NCBI GenBank assembly: GCA_018136815.1
Contig: CM030932.1
Coordinates: forward strand, 3,274,614 to 3,338,613
DNA length: 64,000 bases
DNA from: Isochrysis galbana
Lineage: Eukaryota; Haptophyta; Isochrysidales; Isochrysidaceae
Direction of reading: 5' to 3'
The translations under genes and the position numbers were made by a program. The notes under the pieces were generated by a model. That model had not been told where the DNA came from. It searched no databases and worked only from the letters and a program-made list of their open reading frames with translations. Below are positions 21,236-32,301 of the stretch, one piece after another (the stretch's first letter is position 1; each line of letters starts with the position of its first letter).

Positions 21236-22554
21236 GGGTGGCGCCGTGTTTCCGGGGGGGCCGTATGCATGTGTACCCCTCGACGCGCCGGGCTCGCCCG
21301 CCCACGGCCTGATGCTACTACATGCAAGAGGCAGAGGTCGTTACGGTCACGGCGTGTGAGGAAGCTCGCAACGCAAGCCCAACCAAGGGGCTGAGGGGAA
21401 GGCATGGGGCATGGGTCGCGTACGTGGGGCGTGGGGCGTGGGGCGTGGGGGTGGCAGCGCAGTGGTCAAGGTGTGGGCTGCAGCCGAGGTGGCGCATCCG
21501 CGGCGCCGGTCATGCAAGAGGACGAGAGGGCGCGGGGGGCGAGAGGGAAGTGCCACGCTCGCACCGTCGCAGCGGCCATCTCGTAAACCACCTTGCGGAG
21601 TTTCTTTCACTGCAGGGGAGTCGAACCAAACCAACGGGGTTTTCTCGCGTTGGCGCCATTGTTGAAACTCCGTTGGCTCTTCCAACCACCAACCATCTTT
21701 CCAACAGCGTTTTAACTATGGCAAAACCCTCGATTCTCTGTTTTCTTAATGGTAATGGTGCGCCCCTACTGTATGCGAACGTCATCGAGCACCGCGAGGC
21801 GTTGTTCCGCCGGGGCATCATGGGCGGCAGCCTTGGTGTAGGCTCCCATGGGCGGCAGCCTTGGTGTAGGCTCCCTTGGCCCCTGCGGACAGGCCCCCCA
21901 CAGGCACCCTAGCAGCCCCCCCCCGGCGCGGGCACCCTAGCAGCCCCCCCTCGTCGCGGATGCGCAGCTCGCTTGCGACTCTGTAGCCTCTCGCCCTCGA
22001 CGATTCAATGCCTCACAGCCTTTCGACGGCCGGCTTCGTCGCACAAGAGTGGCGACACGAACAGAGGATTGCCCCGAGTTACAAGGGGAATCACGAGTGG
22101 AGCGCGGAGAGATGCGCGAGAGGATGGCAGCCGGCGACGATAGAGAGGAGGCGAGGAGGATGGCTGGCTGACGCCCGGGGGGGGGGGGACGGGCGGGGGA
22201 GGGAGAGGGGGGGGGGAAGGAGAGAAGAAATGAATCCTCTTCCTAGAAGATCCTGCCCGCCCTGCCTCCCGCCGCCTCCTCGCCCCCGCCCCTCTCCCTT
22301 CTTTCCTCTCTCCCTCTCCCTCTCTTTCCTCGCCGTCCGGAAGCCGCTCAGCACTCTTCCCTTGGGTGGAGGAAGGGGGGAGCTGTTCTCACCTAGACTC
22401 GCAGCTCTCTCACGCTCCTTCGCAGGGCCCGCCGCTCGCACCTCGCGTCGTCCCCGGGCGCTTGATGCGGCAGCGGCAGAGCCCCGCCCGCCGGCTGCCG
22501 AGGCTCGAGCAGCACACCAAGGCAGCACGGGCCTCGGCGCGGAGTGTCCTCGAA
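21236..22554. other. No supported gene; low-complexity and UTR-like DNA
   Basis: Contains GTGGGGC-type minirepeats (21410-21455), a 26-base direct duplication (ATGGGCGGCAGCCTTGGTGT around 21818 and 21847), polyC/polyG runs (21915, 22165-22220) and pyrimidine-rich DNA (22255-22340). The part nearest 22554 may be the 5' UTR of the membrane-protein gene. Confidence 0.45.
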
Positions 22555-23148
22555 ATGAGCGAGGACTCGATCGACGAGGTCGACGGCGAGGTGCTCGTCC
22601 GGCCCCCCCGCGTCGAGATGAGCGAGTTCTCGATCGATGATGTGAAGGGCGAGGTCCTTGTGCGTCCACCTCGAACGAGACACCAGCTGCGAGGGCCAGC
22701 CACGCTGTGGAATGCGCTTCGCATCGCGGTGGAGGTCTACACCGCCCCGAGTGCCCCCTCTACACTTGACTACCTGGGACTACTCCTCTTTTTCTTCTCG
22801 TTTCTCAAAGTGCCTGAACTGACCGCCAGCCTCGCTCCAGCCATCGTCCTCATGTTGCGCGGCTTCATTAGCGTGGCGCGCGGCTTGCGTGACCCATTTT
22901 TATTAGCCACACTTATGGATGTGGCGATGCTCGTAGCCCTCGTCTGCACCAACGGGCCGCCAGGGCCCTCGTCACTGGCGGGCTTGCGCCGCGCGCCATC
23001 TATCTACAGCGGCGCCTGGCAACACCTTCTGTACCCGTGCAACCCAGAGAGCTCGACACGGAAGGTGCGAGCCGCGTGTCGTTTCACCTTGCTGCTTAGT
23101 ATTGTAGTTGGCCTCTACACCGCTGCTCCAGTCAGCTGGTTCGGATGA
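22555..23148 (+). CDS. Predicted multi-pass membrane protein, exon(s) with duplicated N-terminal motif
   Basis: From the ATG at 22555 the frame encodes 197 residues. Residues 1-40 contain an internal duplication: EMSEDSIDEVDGEVLVRPPR-like followed by EMSEFSIDDVKGEVLVRPPR (the first E precedes the chosen Met). Hydrophobic segments follow at about 70-95 (LGLLLFFFSFLKV), 95-115, 125-145 and 170-190. The family is not recognised. An upstream ATG at 22366 is in frame but its extension is Arg/Pro-rich and unconvincing. The frame ends at TGA 23146-23148, but a better model may splice out before the stop (for example at a GT at 23100, phase 1) into the hydrophobic exon at 23537-23787. Confidence 0.55.
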   Translation: MSEDSIDEVDGEVLVRPPRVEMSEFSIDDVKGEVLVRPPRTRHQLRGPATLWNALRIAVEVYTAPSAPSTLDYLGLLLFFFSFLKVPELTASLAPAIVLMLRGFISVARGLRDPFLLATLMDVAMLVALVCTNGPPGPSSLAGLRRAPSIYSGAWQHLLYPCNPESSTRKVRAACRFTLLLSIVVGLYTAAPVSWFG

Positions 23149-23424
23149 GACTGCACCGCTCCAGCCATTGGGCATGTTCCGTGGAGCTGGCCGTCCAAAA
23201 CCACATGCCCTCCACTCACGTCACTCACGCCTCAATTTGTGCATATGAGGTGCAAGCGCGCTGCATGCTGCTCACATGGTGCTTGATTTCCCGTGGCATG
23301 GTGTGTGCACCTGCGTGGATGTTAGTCACCGGCGTGCCTGTTCATGTGGCCGGTGTGTGTGTACCATCGCCGTCGGGTAAACCGCATGGGATGGCCAAAG
23401 CAGCTGCATGCTTGACCGCTCCGG

Positions 23425-23540
23425 GATTGGGACGAGCCGCAAGGCAAGTGTGAGGGAGTGATAAGCGATGCGGGCGCGGCTGCTTACTAGTTATGCAGGG
23501 TCGCGCGCGCGGCGAGAATATTAAGAAGTTTTTTAGCTGC
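23425..23540 (+). repeat. Dispersed repeat family H, copy 2
   Basis: GGGACGAGCCGCAAGGCAAG ... GGGTCGCGCGCGCGGCGAGA ... ATTAAGAAGTTTTTTAG. Closest match is 49735-49860. Its terminal T-run plus AG coincides with the candidate 3' splice site of the next exon. Confidence 0.65.
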
Positions 23541-23787
23541 TCTGAATTGTGCCCTCTTCACCCTCTTGGCGACGGCCGCGCTGATGGGCGTCAAACAAAG
23601 GGATTGGGATCGGGGTTGGGCCGTGACCACCGCGCTCTATATCCTTTTCTCCTCGCTCCTCGTACTTTGGAGACTGAAATTCTACCGCTTCTCCAAGACC
23701 AAGACAGGCAAGATGTTACTGATTATGATTACGGACTCGGGAGGCGGAGGAGATGTTGCAAAAAGCCGCGCGCTCAAGGAGAAGTAA
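23537..23787 (+). CDS. Candidate 3' exon of the membrane-protein gene
   Basis: After a polypyrimidine/AG acceptor (GTTTTTTAG) an open frame runs to a TAA at 23785-23787: a hydrophobic start (LNCALFTLLATAALMG), a basic loop with tryptophans (KQRDWDRGW), a second hydrophobic segment (LYILFSSLLVLW) and a Lys/Arg-rich tail ending KSRALKEK. This looks like the C-terminal transmembrane hairpin of a polytopic protein and lies 390 bases after the upstream membrane ORF. The exon joining is inference; the acceptor sits at the edge of a dispersed repeat. Confidence 0.4.
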
Positions 23788-24124
23788 ACCCTGCCCACAC
23801 CCACACCCCTCTTTTCCTTTTCTCCTTTTGGGGGGAGGGTGAGGGGCGGGGTAGGAAATATACCCGAGATGTGGGGGTGTCAGCGAAAAAAAGCAAACCT
23901 GAGGTTGAGGTTGCGGTCCGTTGCGGCCTCTTGGCAAGAGGGCATGATCCATAGATAAGGACCCACCCACTCCTGTGCATGCAGCAGCTTCATATCGCAT
24001 ATCGCGGTGGTGCCCAGCAGCCAGCAGGCAACAATAAGGTGTCGGTTGAGAGGTAGCAGGTATCGGTATCGGGTACCGGGTCCGTAGTAGGTGTAAGTGT
24101 AAAATTTTTATATTCAGATGTGTT

Positions 24125-24300
24125 TTTTTATAAAAAAACCTTCTAATATTCTTACCGCACTCGCGGCGAATGGAACCACTACCTACTACACGTAGCACGT
24201 AGCATACTTTCTACACCCCCACTCCCCGGGCCCTTCTCCCCCGCCATCAGGCGGCTCCCCCCGTACACTACTAGGGGGATAGGGGTGAAGGGCTTAGATA
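24125..24300 (-). repeat. Dispersed repeat family H, copy 3
   Basis: AAAAAAACCTTCTAATATTC, then CGCACTCGCGGCGAA, later CCCCGTACACTACTAGGGGG. Matches the layout of 36885-37060. It runs directly into GC-rich repeat copy B. Confidence 0.55.
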
Positions 24301-24897
24301 TGGTCCGGTGGCCCGCGCCCCCCCCCGGTGATCTTTCCTCCCCTTCCTCCTGTGTCTCCGAGTGGGCGGCCGACTCTGTCCCGACTTATCCTGTAAACAG
24401 GTGCGGGACTTACCAATTTTCCGGTGAGCGGAGCTCTCGCTCCGCCCCCCCCCTTCTCCGCGCTCTCTCTCCCCTCTCCTGCGGCACGCGCGATGGCGCG
24501 CCTGCGGCAGGCCTGCAGCTGCCCTCTGGCGGCCCCTGGAGGCTCCTGGAGGCCAGCTCTGGGGGCAGAGGAGGCTGGGGCTGGGCCCTGGCCTCCCCTG
24601 CCTCTCCCTCGCTGGCGCTCCTGGGCCTCTGGGGCCCCCACTCTGCACCTGTCTGCCTGTCGACCAGGGGGGGAGGGGGGGTTGGAGCGATGGGCTGGCC
24701 ACGGCAGGCCAGGACGCGCGAGGCAGGCGTGCCTGCCAGGGAGAGAGTGGGTCAGCAGGGCAGTGGCCTCCTGGCAAGCCATCAGGCGTGCCAGGAGGAT
24801 GAGTGGTTCCTCCCCCATGCCCCCATGGCAGGGGAGGAGTGGAGAGAGGGGGGGGCTCGTGCCCCCCCATGCGGCAACCAAGTATAAACTTAGTTGA
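24290..24897 (+). repeat. GC-rich retroposon-like repeat, copy B (longest)
   Basis: Extends copy A leftward: GGCTTAGATATGGTCCGGTG, CTCCGAGTGGGCGGCC, CCTGTAAACAGG and CTCCGCGCTCTCTCTCC, then the shared body and the right end CCAAGTATAAACTTAGTT. The left part matches the two halves of copy E around 62277-62629 and so serves as the empty site for the solo LTR there. Confidence 0.85.
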
Positions 24898-25246
24898 TTT
24901 TTTATAAAGCATTAATAAAGGTATGAGGGGGGAAGCTGAAGGGGAGATCAGGCCCAGGGCTAGGGCGTTGGCTGAGAGATCCCCGTCGTGGGTCGTGGGT
25001 AGTTTACTACTATTAGCCATTAGTAACGGGTACCTTCAAGAAAGTTTTTTTCTACGACAGTATTCAGTATTCTCACCTACCTCTACCTACCCGAACTCGA
25101 ACACCAGCCTTGTCCAAATACCAAATACTGCTCTTGTTCCTATTTGAGAACTAGTAGGGTGCCTCCAAGTGTGAACCCCATACATAATAGAGTACTAAAT
25201 CAGAGAGGCTGGAGTAGTCTGGGAGCCGCCGCGCCTCGCTCGGAGA

Positions 25247-25924
25247 ATGCGCGGCTGCGCCCCTCCGCCCTTGCTTCTGCTGCTCGCGCTGCTCGTGAGA
25301 GCAGGCGCGTCACTACTGGGCGTGGGCAGCCGAGCCATCCAGTCACCATGGCGCCTGTCCCCACCCCGCGCTTCGCTTAGTGGCGAACGGCGGACGACCA
25401 TCAGCCTTGACATAGACCTGGGCCCGTCTGGCGAACCAAAGGGAGTCAACCGAATCAACTTTACGCCGCTGCTGCCCGACTCGGAGATCTTCGTGCTGGA
25501 GCTTGGATTACCTCTCGGCATGTTAATTCGGGTCGTCGACGATGGCGGTGGCTCCATTGCTGGCACGTGGTTCCAGAACACACGCGTCGTCGTCGAGGAT
25601 GCCCTCCCTGGGTTTTCAGCATGCAAGAGGGTGAAGAAGGGCGACTTGGTGCGGGCCGTCTCGGCGTATCGTCCGGTTATGGTGGCGCCCGAGGGCTTTT
25701 CGGCCTGGCGACAGCTTACCTCGTATACCCCAGTCGGAGAGATGCAGCTCCGGCGCCTAATCTTCAAAACCGAGGGGGCCTCTTATGAGGATGTTCGAGA
25801 TGCGATAAAGTCGCACAACGAGGGTAACAGGATCGCCACACTCGTCATTGAGAGGGCGAGAACGAACAATTTTCCCGATTCTCAAAATGCCAACACGGCT
25901 GGTGGTGCTGGAGCAAAAAACTAG
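25247..25924 (+). CDS. PDZ-like domain protein with N-terminal signal (candidate plastid-targeted)
   Basis: 225 residues, single exon. Residues 1-22 form a clear signal sequence (MRGCAPPPLLLLLALLVRAG), followed by an Arg/Ser-rich stretch (about 25-50) that could be a transit peptide. This bipartite layout is what algae with secondary plastids use. Residues about 78-140 resemble a PDZ fold: a GLPLGMLIRVVDD carboxylate-binding-loop-like strand, then VVVEDALPGFSACKRVKKGD, with the typical 'product/binding then G-D' ending. The C-terminus (about 175-210) is a helical, basic segment. Family membership is inferred from pattern, not from a search. It is convergent with MCM3. Confidence 0.6.
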   Translation: MRGCAPPPLLLLLALLVRAGASLLGVGSRAIQSPWRLSPPRASLSGERRTTISLDIDLGPSGEPKGVNRINFTPLLPDSEIFVLELGLPLGMLIRVVDDGGGSIAGTWFQNTRVVVEDALPGFSACKRVKKGDLVRAVSAYRPVMVAPEGFSAWRQLTSYTPVGEMQLRRLIFKTEGASYEDVRDAIKSHNEGNRIATLVIERARTNNFPDSQNANTAGGAGAKN

Positions 25925-26550
25925 ACATGGGCACTACAGGCACTACTGGAAACACGATCGGAGAGCATGGTGGATGGTGGATGGAGGGACAACGGGGTGA
26001 ACGGTGTCATCGAAATCGAGGTTGGGAACGGTGTCATCGAAATCGAGGTTGGGAACGGTGTCATCAAAATCGAGGTTGAACTATGAGCGAAGGGAGATTT
26101 AATCATTTTCGTTTGATGCACGTGGACAATCGAAGAAGATATACAGTAGCACACCCCGCCTCCGCCTCCCACACTTTTACACCACATCAATATCACGTAG
26201 CATCAGAGTATAGCCGGTGGACTTCATAAGCGAATGCATTTGCATAAGACCAGCCGCTAGCGCACACCACGAATAGACATTGCGAGGGCCATGTATCTCG
26301 CTGGATACTGCTGGTATACACACACCACATACAAACAAAAGCAGCGGCTTGGTGCATGCATCTCATTCTATCTCATCCTACTGAGGTCGGAGGGAAGGGC
26401 ATGAGACCGCATGGGGAGCCAAGGAGGATGCCCATCGAGTGGTACTGCCAGCCGTATATCGACGGCAGCCGACTTGCTGGCCCTCCTACTCAGATGCTGC
26501 CGTCGTCGCATGTCCGTCACGTCTGCGCCTACAACTCTGCTAGTGACTGC
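25925..26550. other. Convergent intergenic region, 3' UTRs
   Basis: Between the stop codons of the PDZ-like gene (+) and MCM3 (-). Apart from the 27-bp tandem repeat I see no coding signal. Confidence 0.6.
25999..26079 (+). repeat. Three tandem copies of a 27-bp unit
   Basis: Unit starts GAACGGTGTCATCGAAATCG and repeats at 25999, 26026 and 26053, with one change (CGAAA to CAAAA) in the third copy. Lies about 75 bases downstream of the PDZ-like gene's stop, likely in its 3' region. Confidence 0.9.
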
Positions 26551-29500
26551 TCAAACCCAATGAACGGTATCCATGCTGAGCATGACCTTATTAAGGCGCT
26601 CGAGGTGGGCAAGAGCAAGCTTCACTTCCGCCATAGTGACGGTGCGCTTCTTTGCGCGCATAAGCTCGTAGAACTCCTGCACCGTGCACTCCTCGACCCG
26701 ACTCTGGTGGAAATAGCTGCCGGTAATTTCGAAGGCCAAAGCGAGCGTCCGCTGATCAAGTACTGTGCCGCTGTCATCACCGCCAGTTGCAGGGCTGGCG
26801 CTTGAGTCGCCCTCAGCAGCACGTGAGCGCCGGTGTGCGCTTGACGTCTCTATGTCATCCTGCTGCGCGGGTGCATTGTCGTCGTCGCCATGGCTGCCGT
26901 CATCGTCGTCATCATCGCCACCACCGCCGCCGCCTCCCCCGCCTCCGCCGCCGTGGCCGCCACCCAGCGGATCGTTGCGCTCATGGTCATCCGCATCGGT
27001 GTCTTCATGCAGGATTGCGTATTCCAGCATGGCGATGGCCGCCTTAGCATCCTCCACACTAACGAGGCCACGCAGGTGGCACTTGGCATGCGCTGCCGAG
27101 AGCCGGATCATCGTCTCAAGCGTGCGCGCAGTGACGGGCAGGGTTCGCGCAGCGAGCTGCGAGACGGTGCGGCGCAGGTCAGCGTAAGCATTGACGATGT
27201 AGGCCGCGGCCTCGTCAGACATCTGCGGCGCGCATTTGACCTTCGCGTAATGGATGTACTTCTTCATAAACTCTGGTGTGAGCTGAGGCTGTTCATCGGC
27301 GTAAGGGTCACCAGCAAGGCCACGGATGCTACGCCGCCGTGTGTCCTTTTGCATCCACACATCCGACGTGACACCCTCGGCTCCCACCCCAGCATGTGCG
27401 CCACCGCGTGGCGCATTGCCTCCGGGCCCAGTGGTGAGGGAATGGTGCGCCGGGGGCGCGCAGTGCTGGGAAAGGACATGCCCGGCTACACGCGTGTCCG
27501 AGACCTTGTCCTTCTTGTCGAGGATAACGAACAGTAGGTCGAAACGAGAGAGGAGCGAGTCCGGCATGCCGATGTTGGCCATGGGGGAGAGGTTGCGATC
27601 GTATGAGCCCCAGACGGGGTTGGCGGCGGCGACGACCGAGCAGCGCGCGTTGAGCGATGCGTGCATGCCCGCCTTGGCAATGGTCACTGTTTGCTGCTCC
27701 ATAACCTCATGTAGCGCCACACGATCCGCGTCGATCATCTTATCGAACTCGTCCACGCAGCAAACACCGCGGTCCGCCAGCACCATTGCCCCTGCCTCGA
27801 GCCGCTTAGCGCCGGTCTCAGCGTCCGTGGTCACGGCGGCGGTCAGACCGACCCCCGAGGAGCCGCGACCGGTGGTGGAAATTGCGAGGGGGGCGGTGCG
27901 CATCACTGCGCGGAGCAGCTGGGACTTGGCCGTCGAAGGGTCCCCCAGCATGAGGATGTTGATATCACCACGTAGATGGGTGCCTAGTGAGCATGGGGTG
28001 ACGGCATGTGAACGTTGCGAGGAAACTAGGAGGCAAAATCCGCTGCTGGCGGGGCGAGGCACGACGAGCCGTCGGTGCGATCAATTTCGCTTCCTCGGCG
28101 ACCCTTTGGACACACTCGGCGATCCGCAGCCGCCTCGACATCAAGTGCTCAGACATTGCAAGTGACGACCCGCTAGATGCGGGCCGCAGGTATGCTCCAG
28201 GCGGGGCTCTTACCGTTGGCGAGGTTGCGCTCGGTGCCGCCGAGCAGCATCATGAGCAAAGCTCTCTTCTCGTGGGCATGACCAAAAACGGATGGCGCCA
28301 ACGACTCGGACAGGAGGTTGAGCGTGTCGCTACGGCGTGAGATCTCCTTAATGTGCTTCACATCGTCCTCGGTGAAGGCCGACGAGCCAAGGTGCTTGGT
28401 GAGCAGATGCACCTGAGATGAGCAGGTAGATGGGCAGCCGGAGGGTCGGGATAGCCTGGCCGTCAAGGTACGACCGAAGCAAGCGGGCGAGTCGCTGCTG
28501 CATCAGTCGGCGGGAGGAGGGCATGAGGCGAAAGCAAGCTATTCCAGCGCCAGCCAGCCAGCACGCACTGAGTTGCCTAGGATGATAGTCCGGAAGGTAC
28601 CGCTCGAGTTGGACTTACTGGGCAGCGCGCGATGGATGCCTGACACGTAGAGGCGGTCGCCAGGTTTGGCCGAGTCGACTAGATCTGCCTCAAGCACGAT
28701 CTCGATCGATCGTGGAAGCTGGCCCGGAGGCGCGCGCTCGGGCATCTCTTGCAGATGGATCGTCTGGTGATCCATGTATTCGCAAAGACCGTACTCCGTC
28801 TCGAGAAGGTTGCCCTCGGCATCCTTCGTCGGGTACGCTGAGCCCGTTGCGATACCCGTGAGAGAAGTAAGGTCGCGGTATTCCTTGGTCGTGAAAGACT
28901 TCGTGTTCGGGCACCAGTGCTTTGACATGACCACCTCGGCGAGCGGGGTGGGTAGGCACATGGTGAGCAAGTGAGCTGTGAGGGCTAGCCGCCTGGTGTG
29001 GATGGGAAAAAGCACCCTTGAAGTGCAGAGGCGGATGCTTACCTTGGGGCGGACACTCGAGCACTTAGTGACGATGCCCTCCACGCGCACGATTGAGTTG
29101 AGCAGGGAGGAGCCGAGGCCACGCGGCGAGACGTGATGGGAGCCTGCAGAGTATCGGCCAAGGTTGTTATTTGTATGAAAAGAATGCGAGAACAGTTGGG
29201 GACAGACTCGGATGGAAGATGGTGAGGCATGTGCTACTCAGAAGCCAATGACACCATCTCACATAGACATGGAGCGCAGCGTTCAAGCGTCCAGTGGTCT
29301 GTGCCCATCTATCGCCATTGTGGCGGCATGTGTGCGGCAGCAAGCTGGCAAGTGTGTACCGAATGAGCCGATTACGCCGATGCGGAATTCAGATGCAGCG
29401 CCCTGCTTGGCGTAGGACGGCTCGAAGCTTGTGATGATATCACGCAGCGCCTCCTCGAATGCGGGGAGGAATTCCGCCGGGCGACGCATAAAATTTTGTG

Positions 29501-29848
29501 CAATCTCGCGGTTCCATCCGCGCAGATCGTCGATGTTCAGCATCAGCCGGGTTTGCCCGCTCGAGATCAAGCTGCGGATGGCGGTGTGGTAGCCGCACTG
29601 CCACCGGGAACGAGGGAAACAGGGCATGAGCAGCACGTGCGAGCGGCGTGGCGTGCGCCCACAAAGTGATGTGGCACTGTTGAGGGTGATCGCTGTGCCC
29701 ATCACCGATGGTGCCGTGCCCATTGCGCAACCCTCTCCGCGCATTCACCCTGGCCGAACCACGCTCTATGCGGGGGCGGCGGGGCTGGTCGCCGTTGAAC
29801 CTGCTCGGCAAAGTCGTGAAAGTCGCGCTTCTGCTGTGCTTGCGCCAT
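26551..29848 (-). CDS. MCM3: DNA replication licensing factor MCM3, six exons
   Basis: Exons (minus): 29848-29801, 29597-29360, 29143-29043, 28934-28569, 28412-28214, 27983-26551. Phases join to 794 residues, close to the usual ~800. This is a subunit of the MCM2-7 replicative helicase. Start [17 protein letters not shown]-terminal OB domain with [14 protein letters not shown] and a substituted zinc region ([10 protein letters not shown]). The AAA+ core has Walker [10 protein letters not shown] (about 331-339), Walker B CVDEFDKM (DE at about 395-396) and arginine finger SRFDLLF (R about 464). MCM3-specific signs are [19 protein letters not shown] and the C-terminal winged-helix-like end ([12 protein letters not shown]). 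A Gly/Asp-rich loop near 650-690 is longer than usual. All five introns are GT-AG. E2F-type sites lie upstream. Confidence 0.93.
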
Positions 29849-30043
29849 TGTTGTCCAGTGCACAACTGGCCGGTCTGGGAGGGGGGGGAAGGGGGAGGCG
29901 CAGTTGCAGGCTGAGAACGCAGCCGCTGGAGGTTGTCCTCTTCCCACTGAAGCGGCGCATCGACGGCCGAGCAGCTCGCGCTTGGGGCTCACCATGCGCC
30001 CATCCCGCTTGCGCTCTATTCTGGCTCACCTCGTAGGCGAGTC

Positions 30044-30199
30044 TTTGGCGCGCTCGGCCGAGGGGGAAGCGGAGAGACGCGAGGCGATGGGGCGCGAGAG
30101 GGCTGTGTTTGGCGCCTTTCGTGCCCGCGCGGGAGAGAGGCCCTCTCCCGCGCGCAGCCGGGCGCGCGGGAAATGGAAGCTCGAGCAAAAGGCGCCAAA
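30044..30199 (-). promoter_or_regulatory. Cluster of four E2F-type sites upstream of MCM3
   Basis: Exact TTTSSCGC words occur at 30044-30051 (TTTGGCGC), 30108-30115 (TTTGGCGC), 30166-30173 (reverse, GCGGGAAA) and 30192-30199 (reverse, GCGCCAAA). They are 196-351 bases upstream of the MCM3 ATG. The outer pair forms an inverted arrangement (GTTTGGCGCCTTT / AAAGGCGCCAAAC), with a GC-rich hairpin (CGCGCGGGAGAG.. / ..CTCTCCCGCGCG) between. MCM genes are classic E2F/DP targets in plants and animals. Function here is inferred. Confidence 0.65.
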
Positions 30200-30264
30200 C
30201 AGCAAACCGAGAGAAGAGAGAAGATGTGTCAGAGTCGGAGTTTTCTTGTTGTCCTAGTTGAATC

Positions 30265-30795
30265 CTAGTGCAACCTACTTTTATAAGTGGAGGTTCAATG
30301 GGGGCGCTCTGCGCCCCCTTCACTGGGCACTAACTCCCCTCCGGGGGGGGGCCATCAGTCACTCTCATGCCTTGCCTCCTGGCATGATGCTGGCATGGGC
30401 TGAGCATTCAACATCCCGACCCAGACCCCTAGTGGGCGCGGGTCAGGACTCGCACTCTCGCACTCCCTTGGCCTGCATGGGCCTGCACTTGCACTTGCAC
30501 TGACCTTCCCCCCTCCTGGTCCTGGTCAACATCCCGACCCAGACCCCTAGTGGGCGCGGGTCAGGACTCGCACTCCCTAGGCCTGCATGGGCATGCACTT
30601 GCACGACTTGCACTGACCTTCCCCCCCCCTCGATCCTGGTCCTGGTCCCTAGTCCTGGTCACCAGGAGCACGAGGGCGGTACCGCGGCCAGGCAGACAAG
30701 GGAATTTGGGGGGACATCCAAGGCCAAGGCCAGCGAGGCATGCGCTGGAGAGGCAGGAGAGACCACGGGCTGCTGAGCCCCAGCCTCCAACCTCC
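30265..30795 (-). repeat. GC-rich retroposon-like repeat, variant copy G
   Basis: Reverse orientation of the variant at 48260-48793: end word AACCTACTTTTATAAGTGG, a GGGGGCGC..GCGCCCCC hairpin, and CAGACCCCTAGTGGGCGCGG. That last segment is present twice (30420-30480 and 30537-30600), so part of the unit is tandemly duplicated here. Confidence 0.75.
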
Positions 30796-31159
30796 AATTG
30801 GCTATGACGTAAGTTTTGTTTTGGGTTTTGGAAGGGTAGGGGTAGGGCGGTCAAACAGGGACTTTTTAACTACTAGTAAGGGTTGGGCTGCATTTTTTGA
30901 CCGTGGCGCGATGTTCAGTAAAAAAGCTTGGGGGGGGGCTACCTGACGCTACGAAAATCTTCGCAAAGAAATGGTGCGATTCGCCCCTCCTCTCTCCCCC
31001 TCCGTCACGCGCACTCACGCTCTACCCGTAAAGAATTGGCGGTCGCGCCCACAGGGGGATCGGTTCCTTTATATCTAAGCTACATTCGGCATTTGATTCC
31101 CGCCCGATGCAGCGCCGTGTCGGGCTGCCGACAGTCCGACCACCCCCTGACCCTCTCTC

Positions 31160-31310
31160 TGGCATCAAGTCGCGTTCCGTCAAAAGAGGACCAGGTGATG
31201 AATTTTTTTTTCGCTCAGAACCCTTGTTTTCTTTTTAGGTAGGAATGTCTCACACAATTCCTCCAGTTTATTATTAAGATGAGTACAAAAGCTAATCACA
31301 ACACGTCAAT
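31160..31310 (+). repeat. Dispersed repeat J, copy 2
   Basis: AAGTCGCGTTCCGTCAAAAG, CCAGGTGATG, T-rich run, TTTTAGGTAGGAATGTCTCA, AATTCCTCCA, GATGAGTACAAAAGC. Matches 13265-13480 in reverse. No transposase lies beside this copy. Confidence 0.65.
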
Positions 31311-32300
31311 AGCAACTCCCTCCCCCCACATATAGTAACCCCCAGCTACGCAGGCTGAGTTTTTTTCATCTTTTTCGTCTTTTTCTCACACTCCTCATCG
31401 GTCCCAAGATATCTCGTGGGGGGTCTCTCCGCGCTCCGCGAGGGAAAGGACGCGATCTCGCTCCGAGATTGGCCTCGCGCCTTCCCACGCTGCCCCGCCG
31501 TGCCCTCGGTCCCTCGCCCCCCCCCCGCGGCAGGTTTTTCCTCTCGGCGTGCCATCCGTCGCCTCCGGCCGTTATATTATTCCCCCCCCGCGCGCGCGAG
31601 GTTCTTCTCCTCCGCGCGCGGTTCGTTTCCTCCGGCCGTCGTTCGTTCCCCCCCCCCGCGCACTGTTCCCCCCCATCGCTTCGATTCCTCTCACGATTCC
31701 TTCGATGATTGCCTCCATCTCGTCTGTTCTTCTTCGCGATTCTCGCGGAGGGGGCACCGACGTTTAACGTTAGTTTCGCCGCGTTTTCGGTGAAAGAAAG
31801 GAAGAACGAATGGCACGCGCCTCGCGTCTCGCGTCTTGTTTCGTCGCCCCTTGCTCGTCGCTTGTCTAGAAGGTCTCTCTGCACATCGCCTTCTTCCCCC
31901 CGCGCGAGTTTGGACCTCTCCTCGACCCTCCGCGTTGGCTTCAGCGGACGAGTTTCACTTTAACGATAGTTTGAACCCTTCGTTTGCGTAGTTTTGCGCT
32001 CTCTTTTCCGTATTTCTTCGCGCATGACGAGCGATCGCGACCTCAGCCTTCGCCGCACGGGGAGGGTTTGTTTATCGTATGATTCCGGAGTGTTTACGTT
32101 AGTTTTCTCAGCCCAAGGTCGTTGGGGTTTGGGTTTTTCGTGAGTGGTTTTGTAGTTTTGTAGCAACTTCGTCGGGTCCCACCGTGTTCCCGAGCGAGTC
32201 CCCCCGAGTTCCCGAGTCTATACCCCGAGTCAACGAGTCAATACAAGTCAAGCACGCGCCTGAGCCCCCCCCAGTCGCCTGCCACCACCTCCCACAAGCC
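31311..32300. other. No supported gene; pyrimidine-rich upstream DNA
   Basis: Runs of TTCGTTC/CCCCCC words and CGCGCG, possibly old LINE 5' UTR or genomic DNA at the LINE truncation point. The frames here are low complexity and overlap on both strands. Confidence 0.45.
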
Positions 32301-32301
32301 T

